64,000 nucleotides of DNA from Hybos culiciformis (GCA_964007475.1 OZ023274.1:31179250-31243249), one strand, 5' to 3'. Counted from the stretch's first letter, positions 10,090 through 23,640 are shown. Numbers and translations: made by a program. The notes: generated by a model not told the origin, from the letters alone.

Positions 10090-10258
10090 TATATTTATAA
10101 ATCACAGTGAATAAATACACTGCGAATTGCGTGTTCTGGGGTTTATTTCCAACATTCTAGGATTTTTCTGCAATATTCTAACGAAAACTTACTAAATTTT
10201 TTCAAAAAAAAAAGTAAATTTTTTCATAAAAAAGTGAGTTTTGTAAAACGAAAAAACT

Positions 10259-10960
10259 GGTCAAATGTCGGATTGTCAAATGTCAGATTGTCAAATGTCA
10301 CATTGTCAAATGTCCGTTGTCAAATGTCATATTGTCAAATGTCCGTTGGCAAATGTCCGATTGGCAAATGTCCGTTGGCAAATGTAGGATTGGCAAATGT
10401 CCGTTGGCAAATGTAGAATTGGCAAATGTCCGTTGGCAAATGTAGAATTGGCAAATGTCCGTTGGCAAATGTCGGATTGTCAAATGTCCGATTTTCATGG
10501 GCAAATGTCCTGTGGCAAATGTCCGTTGGCAAATGTCAGATTGTCAAATGTAAGATTGTCAAATGTCAGATTGTCAAATGTCATATTGTCAAATGTCAGA
10601 TTGTCAAATGTCATATTGTCAAATGTAAGATTGTCAAATGTCACATTGTCAAATGTCAGATTGTCAAATGTCAGATTGTCAAATGTCAGATTCTCAAATG
10701 TCATATTGTCAAATGTCAGATTGTCAAATGTCAGATTGTCAAATGTCAGATTGTCAAATGTCAGATTGTCAAATGTCGGATTGTCAAATGTCATATTGTC
10801 AAATGTCAGATTGTCAAATGTCAGATTGTCAAATGTCAGATTGTCAAATGTCAGATTGTCAAATGTCAGATTGTCAAATGTCAGATTGTCAAATGTCAGA
10901 TTGTCAAATGTCAGATTGTCAAATGTCCGTGGGCAAATGTCAGATTGGCAAATGTCTTTT
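10259..10960. repeat. 15-base minisatellite array, right copy
   Basis: Units of TGTCAGATTGTCAAA, the reverse complement of the left array, with the same order of variant units (GTTGGCAAATGTAGAATTGG block near 10380-10460). Local differences include a TTTCATGGGCAAATG unit near 10493. Long frames in this stretch are artefacts of a unit divisible by three. Confidence 0.97.
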
Positions 10961-10981
10961 GGGCAACTGTCTGCCCCCCGG

Positions 10982-11446
10982 TTAAAATCAATTACTTAAA
11001 CCTTTTTCTTCTTTAATTTTTTTTTCTCTGTTTCCGCCCATACAATTTTTGTTAATAATATTCCTCTTCCTAAGTGGAAGAAAATTAGTCAGATTTTTCT
11101 TTTTTTATTTAGTTTATTAATTTGTTTTCCTCTCTTTCTCTCTTTCTGGAGCTAAAGAATCTATAAATTATTTCCAAATTAAAGTTTATATTTACGTATA
11201 AATATAGTATTTCTTATGTGTACTTACATAATATTATACATATACGATATCGTATCGTATTCATAAACTCATTTAGAAAAAAAAATAATTATAATTTTTC
11301 GTTTTTTTTTTTGTTCAATATTTGTAATTAATTTTAACGTAATAATATGGTTGAAATCAATTATCATAAAATTAATAGAAAAACCGAATAAAAGATTTTG
11401 TTCATTTTTTTTTTAACCCTTTCAACCCAAATGGTATTATATAACG
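10982..11446. other. AT-rich DNA, no feature seen
   Basis: Low-complexity sequence between the inverted composite and the hAT element; a short palindromic run GATATCGTATCGTAT occurs near 11250. No gene signal. Confidence 0.45.
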
Positions 11447-11454
11447 CTTTATAT

Positions 11455-12232
11455 CAGTGGTCGCAATTACGTGGCACGCGTGCCAAGATTGGCACGCTTC
11501 GAAATTTTGCTGGCACGCGTCGATTTGAGAATAATGCTCGAAAATCAATTAATAGAAAATGATATAACATTTAACATGGACGATGAAGTTCTAAAGTTGT
11601 GGCAAAGTCTTCCAAATCAGTTTTCATCATTAAAAAAGCTAGCAATAACTGTATTAACAGTATTTCCTTCAACATACTTTTGCGAATTCTTTTTTTCTCA
11701 AATGAATGTAATTTTAACCAAAACTAGAAACAGAATGGCTAGTGAGAATTCCGAGATTTGTGTTGCTTTAAAAGTAACCAATTACATACCAAAAGTAACC
11801 AATTACATACCACTTAGCGTCGCAATTTATACAAAAAAGATCTCATACTGGACAACAGTAGAAAAAATATTGTGTTCCTTACTAATTTAAGTAAACTTTT
11901 ATTTATTGTTTAGTTTTTGATAATTTTTATTTTTCGTTGTTTAATTCTTATTATGTTTTGTTTAATTTAATTTCTGATATTGAAGAATATATCTGACATT
12001 TTTGTTTTCTTTTGATTAAATATATTTAGGTTTTTTTTATATAAATTTATATTTAAATATAAATAAAAACAATGTATAAATGAAATAAATAAAAATTAAT
12101 ATATAAAAACGAATAAGTACATATTAATTTCTTACATCTCAATACTATTTTATTTTATGGAATAGATTCGGCACGCGGAAATAATGGTTTGAAGAAAATC
12201 ATCTTTTTTGGCACGATACCTAAAATCCACTG
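11455..12232 (+). mobile_element. Internally deleted hAT element
   Basis: An exact 8-base target duplication CTTTATAT lies at 11447-11454 and 12233-12240. Ends are CAGTGGTCGCAATT and, inverted, CAGTGGATTTTAGG, with GTGGCACGCGTGCC / GGCACG subterminal words. It encloses the C-terminal remnant of a hAT transposase. The first six terminal bases match the MITE at 48352-48974. Confidence 0.92.
11534..11890 (+). pseudogene. hAT transposase C-terminal dimerisation region, truncated
   Basis: The frame includes LWQSLPNQFSSLKKLAITVL, then FPSTYFCEFFFSQMNVILTK and TRNRMASENSEICVALKVTN. This is the conserved hAT C-terminal block (pattern FPSTY-C-E-FS-MN-IKTK-RNRL), close to the GTF2I/ZBED5-like branch of hAT proteins. 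Only about 115 residues remain of a usual 500-700, the RNase-H catalytic part is missing, and KVTNYIP is duplicated at the end. It is a dead fragment inside an element with intact ends. Confidence 0.85.
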
Positions 12233-12240
12233 CTTTATAT

Positions 12241-14823
12241 CAATGATATTATGTATTTACAAAATAAATATATATATATTTATTTTCGTAATTAACGTTT
12301 TTAACATATATGTACATATCAAATTAGGATTTTATTTTACTGAAATTCTGAAATTTTTCATCATGAAGCTTTAAATTTTGAATTTGCTCACCAATACTGC
12401 TATACATTCCTCAACTATATATTAATATTTGTCAAACGTCAAATAAATAAATTTTAAATCAAAGTACTTAAACTAAACTATTAAGTTTCATTAATTCATT
12501 ACAAATTTTATAATGAAATAAGAAGTTTGGAAAAATTATGTTCAATTTCTTTAGTATTAAGTTAGTATTAAGGCTGTAAATTTATTATAATTTCTATAAA
12601 TTTATAAAATGAATAATATCTACATAAAAATGATAAAAGAAAAAAACACTTAATGACTCTCTGAACCAAAATTTAATACAGAAGCTTTTCTTTACAGCTT
12701 AACTTAAAACTTAATTTATTTTTCAGATATCTGCCAACTTTATTATTTTTATAATTTTCATTCTTTGAATCATTGAAACGTTATAATTTTTATTAAAAGT
12801 TATGAAACTTAAACGATAAACACATAACGTGCATACAACACATAAATGTAGAGTATAACCTTAATTTTATTTTCAATAATTATTTATATTATATATATAT
12901 TATTATTTTTTTTTTTTTTGCAAATAAGAAGAAGAGAATTATTATAGGCAATAATTTTTTATACACGAAAATTTTGTTTTATTTTTATTTATTTTTTTTT
13001 TTTTTTTCATTCTGTCGATATAATAAATTAGAGCCTTAAATTGGTATTTATAGCAATAAAACTTGTTGGTGGTACATAAAACGAAGTCTAAGAAAAAAAT
13101 ATCCGAAATCAACAAAAACCAAAGAAAAATTATTTTCTGTAGTAGATTTGGTTACAGTTTCATTATAAACGTCACGTTATTGGTTGTTATATCGTCTTAT
13201 TGAAAAATACATTGTTGCTGTATGACGCCTAACTAAATAATCCAAAATAGTGAAACAATAATAGTAATGATAGAGTACGAAATGTTGTATGTGGTAATAT
13301 AGTCTAATGTAATATGTATTTGTGTACTGAATTACATATTACAAAGCATCAGAAAACTGTTATTTAATCAGTTCTAAAATTAGTTCTATAATATACCAAT
13401 TAGCTGCAACGAACTGCATGTAATTTTGTGTGAGCTTCGCCGGTATATAATCTCCGTGTTGACTTTATATCAGAAGAATTGGTTACGTATTTTATCAATT
13501 TGAAAATTAGTTCAACACTACATAAAATAATTTAGAAAAGTTTTGCTTTTATCGAATTATACGAAAACTTGAGTAATAAAATTTAATACAATATTCCATT
13601 GATTTCAAAGTAAAAATCGTATCAAGTAGTAAAGGTTAAGACACTAGATTTCCATATTTAGAAACATTAACTAAATTTTTCAAGAAATCCATTTTAACAT
13701 AAAACAGTGTTTCCAACAAAAAATAACTAAGTTTTCAAATTATGTACACATACTATACATATATATATAAATTCAATATTTAAATTTATTATTATAAGAA
13801 ATTTCGTATTTTTATTTGTTTATCGTTAATATATGGCGCTTGTTAAAGAGAATTGTGGTAAATTGGTTTAAGATTTTTTTTTTTATTCTTTCTTCTTCTT
13901 TACAAAAAAAAATGGAAAATAAATAAAACCATTAATTCATTCTTGTTTGTTGGCCCCAAATCTTTGATTAATAATAATTATGAAGGAATTTTTTTCTATA
14001 TACACATATATGCTTGTGTGCATACAACAAACTCGTTATTAAAATAAAAATAAGATCAAAAACTTGAAGGTCATATTATTTATATATAAAACATAAAATA
14101 AAATTTTCGTATTTTACCTAAAAAATTATGAAATCAATAAATTTTATTAAGTATTTGTTAACGGCATAATATAATAAATTAATATTTGTCATAATTTAAG
14201 GGCACAAGGATTTACAAAAATAAAAAAAAAGGGAATGTAAATGAAGTTTTCAATAATACCACATTTAATTAATGTGAATTTCAAAATTTATACATTAAAA
14301 GTCTTGTTCAATATTTAAAAAACTATAGTTATAATAACATTTAGATCGCCTACTTCAAATCGGTCCACTTCCTGTGGTCGTTTTTATGATTGACTGAACT
14401 TTCAAACTAAAATTTTTATTGATGTTAAAAATTATTACAAGTTAAAGAAAAATTTCATATTTTTTGATTTCAGTTTTATGGGAAACAAAATACATATGTA
14501 TATTTTTTAACAAACAATAATTTTTATAGGATATTTACCATAGCAAGTTTTACAAGGCCAAATAACATTGTAGATGTAGATAATTCCAATTATCGAAAAT
14601 AGGCGACAAAGTATACTTGAAAAACATTAAAATCTGTTCTTTATGCTTCGTAGGGTGTGTTTATGTTGAAGCTGCGTTAAACGATAAGTGTTAAGAGGGT
14701 GCAAGAAATAAATTATATGTATAGGTTTTCTTATAACTGTTTACATTGGAGCTGCGATAAAAGCTATGTGATAAACGATAATTATAAAAAAACATTAATA
14801 AAAAAATACTATTTTAAACTTAA
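12241..14823. other. AT-rich DNA without recognisable genes
   Basis: Homopolymer and AT microsatellite tracts dominate. A loosely repeated word (AAGCTGCGTTAAACGATAA near 14670 and GAGCTGCGATAAAAG near 14750) suggests a small local duplication. The slightly GC-richer stretch near 13430 (GTGAGCTTCGCCGGTATATA) carries no convincing frame. Confidence 0.5.
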
Positions 14824-15361
14824 GGCCGGTATTCAACTGAAGATAAAGTACAAGATAAATTTTATCTTGAAAAGGAACATTATTGAGTGAGATAAAAATT
14901 GACACTAAATATATTTTGATAAAAACTACCTAAACAATTTTATTTTTAATTTACGTACCTCCCAACTTTCATCCATTTTATTTAATTAATTTTACCAATA
15001 TTATTTTATTTTATTAAATTAAACAATTATTTTAATTTTAATATTTTTTACCAATTTCAGTTTAGAAATTATTTTAGTTTCTAAATTTTTGTTTGTTTTC
15101 GTCAAACAACAAACGTCAAATTCTTTTTACACGACCTAATGTCAAAATTTATCTTGAAAAGAATGTTCAAAACATTCTTTGCAAGATAAATTTTTGAAAT
15201 AAAATTTATTTGAGTGAAAATATTTTCATACAATTTTTACTCAGATAAATATCCATTTATCTTCAGTTGGGTACCGATAAATTAAATTCACTCAACTAAA
15301 ATTTATCTCAGATAAAATTTTATATGAAAAAGTTGATTTTATCTCCAGTTGAATACCGACC
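14824..15361. mobile_element. Fold-back element with GGCCGGTATTCAACTG ends
   Basis: Left end GGCCGGTATTCAACTGAAGA; right end inverted GGTCGGTATTCAACTGGAGA. Subterminal sequence repeats AAGATAAATTTTATCTTGAA-like palindromic words, and a second inner end-like copy (ATCTTCAGTTGGGTACCGA) lies near 15260. TTTAAA-like words flank it, so the exact target duplication is unclear. Non-coding. Confidence 0.8.
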
Positions 15362-18300
15362 TTTAAAATAAGAAATATAATTTTAATAAGAACCATAATC
15401 TCAACATGAGATTTCCTAATGAAAGGAAACATTTTAAGAAATAGTGAATTCATATACAAAAAATAAAATAATTATTCTAACTTAATAAAAATATGTATTT
15501 TAAATTGTAACATAAACTTATGTTATAGATATATTTTAAAAGTCATATATATTAAGTATAATTATGAAAATAGTAATTAAATGAAAATAGATAACATAAT
15601 GTTCATTTCAGTACCTTAATTTACAAGAAATGATTTTCCCATTTTTAGACGAGGGTTGAAATGTTAATTAAGTGACATAAATAAATTTTACCGTAGATAA
15701 AATTTTGCTTTTAAGTACTTATTTCTTTTAAACATAATTTTTTTTTTAAATATCCTACTTCCATTGTATTTCTTTAAGATTTTCAGTTTCATGTGACTAT
15801 TCAAAGAACAAAACATATCTACGTAATATCAGCCAACCCGATAATGCTTACACTTTTCGTTCTTTCTAAGTCAAATTTAAAATAATTTTTGAAAATTTAT
15901 ACCATAGAATAGTAGATGAAATTTACACACTTATGAAAAAAAAAAAGTTCGAGAAAAACTTTTTCTCATGGTTGGAATTTTTTTTTTTTTTTTCAATTCA
16001 TTTGCATTTTTAATCACATTTTAAATGGTAATATTAAATTAAATATGTGAAAATTTATAAAAGAACCATATTTATTAGAATGATAATTTAAAACTTTAAA
16101 AAATATTTTATTTTTATGTACATATTTTATAATAATAATTTAATTATTATATAATTTTTTTTGTCGGATATTTTGATACATAATTTTCTGAGTCTTTTAC
16201 CGGTTATGCTAAAATGCATCATACTGTTGGCCACCTGGATAGCTTCACTATGAAAAAAAAAACTCTTTATATTGATATTTTGAAGTAGAGTAGTTTAATT
16301 TCTAATCATATAGGAAAACTTTTATTTTTAAGCTTTTACTTCTTCTATTGTATGAATGATTTAACTCGATTATATTGTAATATATGCGATATATTCAGCA
16401 AAATATTCCTTATAGCTACATTTATATTCTTAAATCTCTAGCGTTTTAACGTATACAAATTTTGAATTCTTATTCTAAGTACCTACATTCAACGTACTTT
16501 TATCAAATATCAAAATCTTATTTCATATTACTAATTATTTTCTCACAGTGCAATTATTACGGAAAAAATATTTCATTAAAAATTTTCACAATCATTAACA
16601 TAATGAAAGAAAAAAAAAAGCGAAAAGTCTTCTGATAATTTTAATTAAAAAAAGAAAATTTGATTCTTCAAATTTAAAATGAATATAAATCATTAAAGTT
16701 GATATTTTTAAGATAATTATTAATTTTGTGTTTATCTTTTTTCCATGAAATAAGATAATTTATTCCTAATTAGAAATTAATCATTTTAACTAATTTTGTA
16801 GACCAGAAATTATTCTTGAAAAAATCTTTAAATTCAAAGAATTTTTTTTTTTTTATATTATTTTAAAACTTTATTATGCGATGGTACTGACTTAATGTTT
16901 TTGATTATATTTTGATATGCGGTGAAAAAAGAAATATCTGCATTTCATTATAGTTAATTAACAAGTTTTAATTTTATTTAATATAGATTCATCCGTCGAT
17001 AGAATCTATATATGTTTTTTGCTCCAGTATACAATATCAATAACTAAAGCTACGGAAAATGATGAAGAAAAATTTATATAAAAGAGTTTAAAAGACGCTT
17101 GAAATTACATCAAGCTTATAATTTTTACGTAATCGATTATGAAAATTTCTAGAAAAGCTATTAAAAAATATACATTCGTTCGATGATGAATTATTTTACA
17201 ACCAGGAAATCGCTCTTGAGGGTCTAAGTTACACTGTCACATATTGTCTAATCGAGTATTCTATCTTTTAAGATGGAAAAGTGATTTGAAAAGTCTAAAA
17301 TTATTTTATAGATATATTTATGTTCTCATTTAAACATTTATATTTTATCTTTACATCATTTAAAAAGATACTCAAAGTTACTAAAATGGAACCCATAATC
17401 GTCTTATTAGCATTTTTTTTATCTAAAATTAAAAAAAAAAGAAGTTATTTACATATATTACTGGTATAGCCATCGTTTATTTTCTGGTTACAAAAAAGGG
17501 ATAAATAACATTTTTTGTAATATGCCAGATGACGCAAAAAGATACAATTTTATTTATGCCATCCACCATAGCATACTTATGTATTTTTATTTTATACATG
17601 AAATTTTTTTAAATAAAATAAAATATTTTAAAATTATACTTTTCATTGGACTACTTATATTTTATTTTCATTTCGAGATGATTTCATTTCGAGATGAATT
17701 AATTTTGTGCGTTTTTGAAATGAAAACAAGGATCAATAAATGTTTCTTTGAACAGAAAATAATTTTTTTTTTATTGAAAATATTAAGTATTTTTCTTATA
17801 TTTCAAAGATTGGAAAGTGTAGATTTTGATCATAATATTCTTGAAATGTGACACCTTTAAAATGTATTTAGAATTTACTTATCTATAATTAAGTAACTTA
17901 TATTAATATGCTTATTAAACTCAGAAACTTTAAATTTCAACTTCTAGGAGAGTTTAATTCGATTGTTACGGCCAACCAAAAAGAAAACCTCTATTAGACA
18001 CATTTTACAATTGTCGAATTTTTTCGTTAATTTCGTAAACTACGAAAAAGTGACATGAATTTAATTTTTACATTCATTCACAAAGAGAAACAAATTAAGA
18101 ACTATTGATTTTAAAATGAAACTAAAATTTTCCACTGTGCAAAAAAAAATGCCCTAGAGTTTCGTCCTTTTATTTTTTTTTTTGTGTTGTGCAAATTTAT
18201 TTTTATTATTTTTGTTTTTTTTTTTTTTTTTTTTTTCAGTAAAATATAAAAGTAAAAATATAAAAACAAACATTTATTTTACCCTTTATAACTTAAATTT

Positions 18301-20754
18301 ATAACCGTAAAATGTTTTTTAACTTATGTATATTAAATTATACATAAAAACAAAACATAATTTCATAATATAATGAGCTTTCTTTTTTAACAAAAATTTT
18401 AAGTTTAAAAAAGAAGAAAAAAATAAGTATATTCAAAATGACTCCCTGTAGCAAAATAATAACACTTTATTTAAAAAATAACAAAACTTATATAAAAAAT
18501 ATGTTTGAAATAGTTATTTTTATTTATATGCAGATTTTTTTTCTTTTTTAGTTATATTTATTTAACTTTAGAAAAGAAAAAGTTTAAAAAGAAAAATATA
18601 TTTAATATCTGAATAAAAGTAAATTACAAATTATTATATTTTTCCTGAAAGACAATAGGACATGGACATTATGGCTATTTGACATAACAATTATTATTTT
18701 TTCTTTATTCTAATAGGTATAGAACTTTTTGTCCTCTCAAAAAAAAGGTATAAATTTTAGAAGAGTCATGAGCAAGAAGTTGAGATTTTCTTCAATTACC
18801 TTTTATGCTAATTAAAAACAATAAATTTTTTTGATGTAAATAAGAATTCAAGGAAATGTCTACAGTCTGTATTTACGGACTTGATGGCTGTTTTGACCGA
18901 CATAAAGCAATAGTTTACAGCAATGTTATATGTATATGTCTCGAAATCGGTTCAATTTTTGAATTGAAAAAACTCTTCTATCATCCCTTCCTTTGCTTTA
19001 AAAATTTTTGAAAATTAAAGGCCAGTATGAAATTCTAAATTTAACACTATGTTAATTTTTTGGCCTTTTTTAAATTTGACAAACAAAAGGATGAGCTTAT
19101 CGTTAAAGTAGGATAATGTGCTGCCCATTAACAATTGAAAACTAAAATTATTTACCTAAAAATTTTACTAATTCAGCATAAAAAATTCAACATAAAATTC
19201 AGATATTATAATTTTAAATTTATTATTATTTGTTTTATTATTGTTATTTTGAAATTAATGAAAATCTAATATCATAATAATATTAAAAATTAGAAGTTTA
19301 ATACTTTCAAAATAAAAAATTATGACATTCAGTTTTAACACCGCATTAACATTGTAAAATCAATTGTTAATGGTTTGTCAAATGTCGATAATTGTAAGCA
19401 ACAAAAACATGTAGTGCATCGAGAAATATAAAAAATTAACACAACGAACTGCGTATACCGATAGTGTTAATGACAAATGTTGAATAATGTTAACAATGTT
19501 AAAATTAACATAAAAATCTAACAGGCACAGGAGCTGCATACTAGGCTGAAATATAAGCAAATACCAAATAGCTAATTTTTAAGAAAATTTATTACAAAAG
19601 CTACTTTTTTTTTTATTTATAGAAAATTAATAAAAAAAAAATTATTATATTTAAAGTAAATTAAAATTTCAACTCCACTTTTCTAACTGAATGCATAAAA
19701 TATTAGAAACGAAAAAAAAACTTATAATATTTCCTGGATTTGAAAAAATTAAATTACTTTTTTTTTTCTCTGTTTGCAATAACAGAACTTTATTTTTCTG
19801 GGACATTTTACAAGTTTACCCTCATCAAAACTTTTTAAAAACTAACATAATTCAATTCACTGTACATTTTTTTTTTTTTTCTTTTTTTTGATGTTATTGT
19901 TAAAAAGTTTTTCCTTTCAACTGAAAATATAATCACAACGTAAAAAAAAGTTTCCATCATAGCTTGTTTGTCCTTTTACAATTTTTTTTTTATTCCTAAA
20001 TAATATAGAAAAATAAACTTTAATTTCAGTCAAATAGGAAAAAATAAAAAAAAAACTATCCTTTTTATTGAATATTTATTTGAATATTAATTAAAATATG
20101 GCAGATATATATACATTTAGTTTAATAAAGTAAAAACTTTTATTCTAATATTTCCTGTTCCTTTTTTCAAACACATAATAATCAGGAATAAAATATAGCA
20201 ATAATAAAAGTATTTTGGAGCAATATAGCTAGTAAACTGTTTTGATTATATGTATTTATTTTTGAAAAAAAAAATATACATATATATGTTTGTATTACAC
20301 ATATTTGCACTTTTAAAATTCATAATTTAACAAAAACAAAAAAAAAAATTAACAACAATAAAATTATAAAATATTTTATTATTTAAATTTTATTAGGAAA
20401 TGCACTTTTAAAGTGATTTAAAAATTCTTATTTAATGTACAAATTTATGTACACTATTGTCCGAAACTTTCTACAGATCTGCAAAAAAAAAAAAATATTT
20501 ATTTATTCATATTCATATAAATTAGAATATTATATAGAGAGAGAAATCATCCGTGTGCTGGATGGAATTATAAGCAAGCTCGTAATAAATGAATATTTTT
20601 TTTCTTTTAACTAATTATTTGCAAAAACAAATTATAACTTTTAACTAAAATATGATTGTCGAGCTAATAATTTTTATAATTCTGAGCATTTTCCCGGCAC
20701 ACCAAATATATTAATTTATAAATTCTATTTTATACACATCTATAATTTTAATGG
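15362..20754. other. Long AT-rich stretch, no supported gene
   Basis: Dominated by A/T runs. A 109-codon open frame at 17522-17851 (+) is rich in Phe, Ile, Leu and Lys codons as expected from random AT DNA and has no motif. A weak inverted pair (GGCCAGTATG near 19020, CATACTAGGC near 19535) could be a decayed MITE. No RNA gene was recognised. Confidence 0.5.
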
Positions 20755-21000
20755 TATATAGATCCGTGGTAGAGTGGTGGATTGAAATGCTTAAGTTGAA
20801 GGACCGAAGTTCGTTGCCCCGACAGGGGGGGGCGTATACATAAAATAGAATAAGAAATTATAAAAAAAGGTAAAAAAAATAAATAATTAAATATAAAATA
20901 GAAAATAAATAGATAAATAAATAATAGTAAGAATAAAAGAAAATAAATTTTTATTCTAAATTTTGAACTTTCGGAAGCCTTTATTATCAAAGGCTTTCTC
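20755..21000 (+). mobile_element. tRNA-derived SINE-like element
   Basis: The head looks like a degenerate tRNA with both internal pol III boxes, followed by CCGACAGGGGGGGGCG, an A-rich body, and a terminal hairpin (AAGCCTTTATTATCAAAGGCTT) near 20976-20997. There is no intact cloverleaf, so it is not a functional tRNA. The ends are approximate because no clear target duplication was found. Confidence 0.55.
20767..20818 (+). promoter_or_regulatory. Pol III internal promoter (A box and B box)
   Basis: A box TGGTAGAGTGG at 20767-20777 matches the TGGYNNAGTGG consensus exactly. B box AGTTCGTTGCC at 20808-20818 keeps the GTTCG core of GGTTCGANTCC. The spacing of about 30 bases is normal for tRNA genes. 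Confidence 0.6.
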
Positions 21001-23640
21001 ATTAAGCATCAATTACATATTTGCTATTTTAATAAGTTCAATATAATTCATTTTCGTGCATAAGTATCGAATAAAATATGGTCGTTTATTGCGCATAACA
21101 AGAAAGAACGTCTTTATAGATTTGAGATTTCAAGTTGAAATTGTTTACTTCTGTATGGATTTTTTTAGTTAATAAAAACTACTTATTTATATGCTAAAAT
21201 AAAAAAAATTCTCAAAAGAAAACTAAAATAAAATAATTAAATTCTTAACATTCTTACCTATTACAATTTTTTCCATTTAAAACTATTAACTATAGGTATA
21301 TTTAATAGCAAAATTAAATCGCATAAATGTTTACAATCATTATAATTATACTTAAAGTTTCTAGATATTAAATTCTTGAAAAAAAAATATTTCTATATAA
21401 TTCAGAAAGTTAATTAAATGTTTTTTTTTTTTTTGGATTAAAAGTGGTACAAAAAAAAGAAATTTTTCTAATTAGCAAAACTATTAAAACTATTTGATTT
21501 TCTAATCATAGGAACTTTACAATGGAAAACTATAATGAAATCTGATTCTGTATCATTCACTTTCTATTTTATTTTACAAAAATGCAAATTTGGTTTTAAA
21601 AAAAAGAGAAAAAATGTTTTTCTTTTTAAAATTAGTTTCAAACAATTTCTAATGAAAAGTAAACTTTTAGTTTCCTAATTATTATTCCCAGAAATAATGA
21701 TCTTTTTCTAAATTCTATGTACGTACATTTATGTATATATTCTATAATATTGTATTATATCCAACATAAGTATTTTCATTCTGTTTATAATTAAAAAAAA
21801 AAGTTTTACATTTTTTTTTTTAATTAAAATTCTTTCTAAATCGAAACTAATCAATTTTAATCCCATATTTTTAAATTACTTGAAACTTCTGCGGAGGATT
21901 GTTTATATCTCAAGTACCTACAGAAGTTTTGAAAAAAAAAATTAAAAATTAAACAAAACTTAAATAAAATAATTAAATTCCTCAAACATAATGAAATTAA
22001 TTATAAACTATTTATAATAAAAACTGCTTTATTTAAAACTTATTTTAAGACAATTTTATTGATTAATAATTTCTGCAAATAGTTCAAGTGACAATTTTAT
22101 GAGAACCATTACGATCAATAGAGTACGTATACTGAAAAACTTATACCGGCCTCAGCTATCTGTATTGTGTATATCCCTTGGTATGTAAGTATATATGATG
22201 ACTTAATCAAGATTGCCTATTTGTCATAGCGAAGAAAAGTAGCTCGTACTATTACTTTTTAATATATCTGTTCGCAATATTTCACATAAATATTTCAGAA
22301 ACTCATTTTGTATAGAAAAAAAAGTATTTGTAATTTATTCTGCGTTAGATAATTTTAGTGTTGGAAATTTTTGTCGCAATTTATTTTTTTATTAAATTTT
22401 GGACGAGTTGTTTATAACTATAAATACTAGATTTATTGCACTTAGCAGTTTTAGTTATATTCTTTCTGCTTTATTTTATAGCTGATTTTGCAACGAGTTT
22501 TTTATAGCTAATGGATTTACTAAATTGTAGTTAATTATTATGGTTATGTGATTTAGTAATAACACATCTCACAAGTATTAATAATAAAATTTAATTTTGA
22601 TTAATTTATTGAAATAAGAAGAGGACATATTTTAATTCTCTCTGAAATAAAAAACTATAAGGTAAAATTTAACTAATATATATTGTTTATGTATTAAATT
22701 TTACATAATACATATAGTAAAATGCTGCTTTGTATTTTTAAATTAATATATGTATAAATAAGTCAACCAAGCGTCATAAAATACGTTAAATAAATGATTT
22801 TAATCTAATTAGGCAGTAAATATCACAACATGTTACCTGCCATATAATTTATTATTATTTTTTTTAATTTGTTAATTACAAATAACGTCGTTTGTTATAC
22901 TATTTTTGTTTTTAATTAAGTTTGAAACAGGTGCAACATATACATAATTTTTTTTTATGGAATATAAATTGTTCGCTAAAAATAACGATTGCATCTGTCA
23001 GCGAGGCATAGAAAAATCAATGTATATATAAATTTTCATGGAAAATTTATTTATTTGACATGAAATGATATAATATATTAGATTTTTTTTCAGTATAAAA
23101 TACATAAATAATTAGAATAAACAACAAGTTTTAAAATTCATTGCTATTTAAAGCTATGTCTAAGGATTATCGACTATATTTCAATTTGTAAAAATTTTGA
23201 TAAACTTTTTTATTATTCTATAAATTATAATTTTATTAATTCCCAAAATACATATACATATAACTATAGTTATAATATAAGACAGATTCTCAAAATTACT
23301 AAATATTATTTCACTCATGGCAATAATATGCAAACAATTTTAATTAATTTTATATCGAATCTCATTTTATTTTTTGTTTATTTTTATTTCATTTTCAAAA
23401 TTTTTGATTATTGAATTTCATAAATATATTAACAAATTCAAAAATTTTAACCAAATGTATAACAAAAGTAATTAAGGTTTGATGAATTTCGAATTTAATT
23501 ACAAAAAAAAATGTATTTATAATGTAATGTTTATACGAGCAGTAGATATATATTATATGCATATACTCTCCAAAGTTTATGTAAATTATATTTATGATAA
23601 AATATAATTATATATTGGAAAAATAAATAAATAAATCCTA
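21001..23640. other. AT-rich DNA, no supported gene
   Basis: No coding frame, repeat array or RNA gene could be supported. The small region near 22140-22260 is less AT-rich but has no open frame of note. Confidence 0.5.

Larger units (their letters stand above)
9195..10971. repeat. Right arm of the large inverted-repeat composite
   Basis: Inverted partner of 2999-4352: the inner edge is AAACCTTT near 9200, then shared unique sequence, a Helitron-like copy, about 170 shared bases, the minisatellite and the terminus GGGCAACTGT. It is interrupted by the hairpin MITE at 9307-9686, which is absent from the left arm and so arrived after the arms were duplicated. Confidence 0.9.

Noticed and set aside
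10234..11016. Open frames up to 200 codons in the right minisatellite
   Set aside because: Same repeat artefact as on the left, in the opposite orientation.
17522..17851. 109-codon open frame on the plus strand
   Set aside because: Rich in Phe, Ile, Leu and Lys as expected from random AT DNA, no domain or secretion signal, no clear promoter or poly(A) context.
19018..19550. Weak inverted pair GGCCAGTATG and CATACTAGGC, possible MITE
   Set aside because: Short, imperfect match and no target duplication.
20748..20830. A functional tRNA gene
   Set aside because: Pol III boxes are present, but the acceptor stem and anticodon arm do not pair; a SINE head is the better reading.
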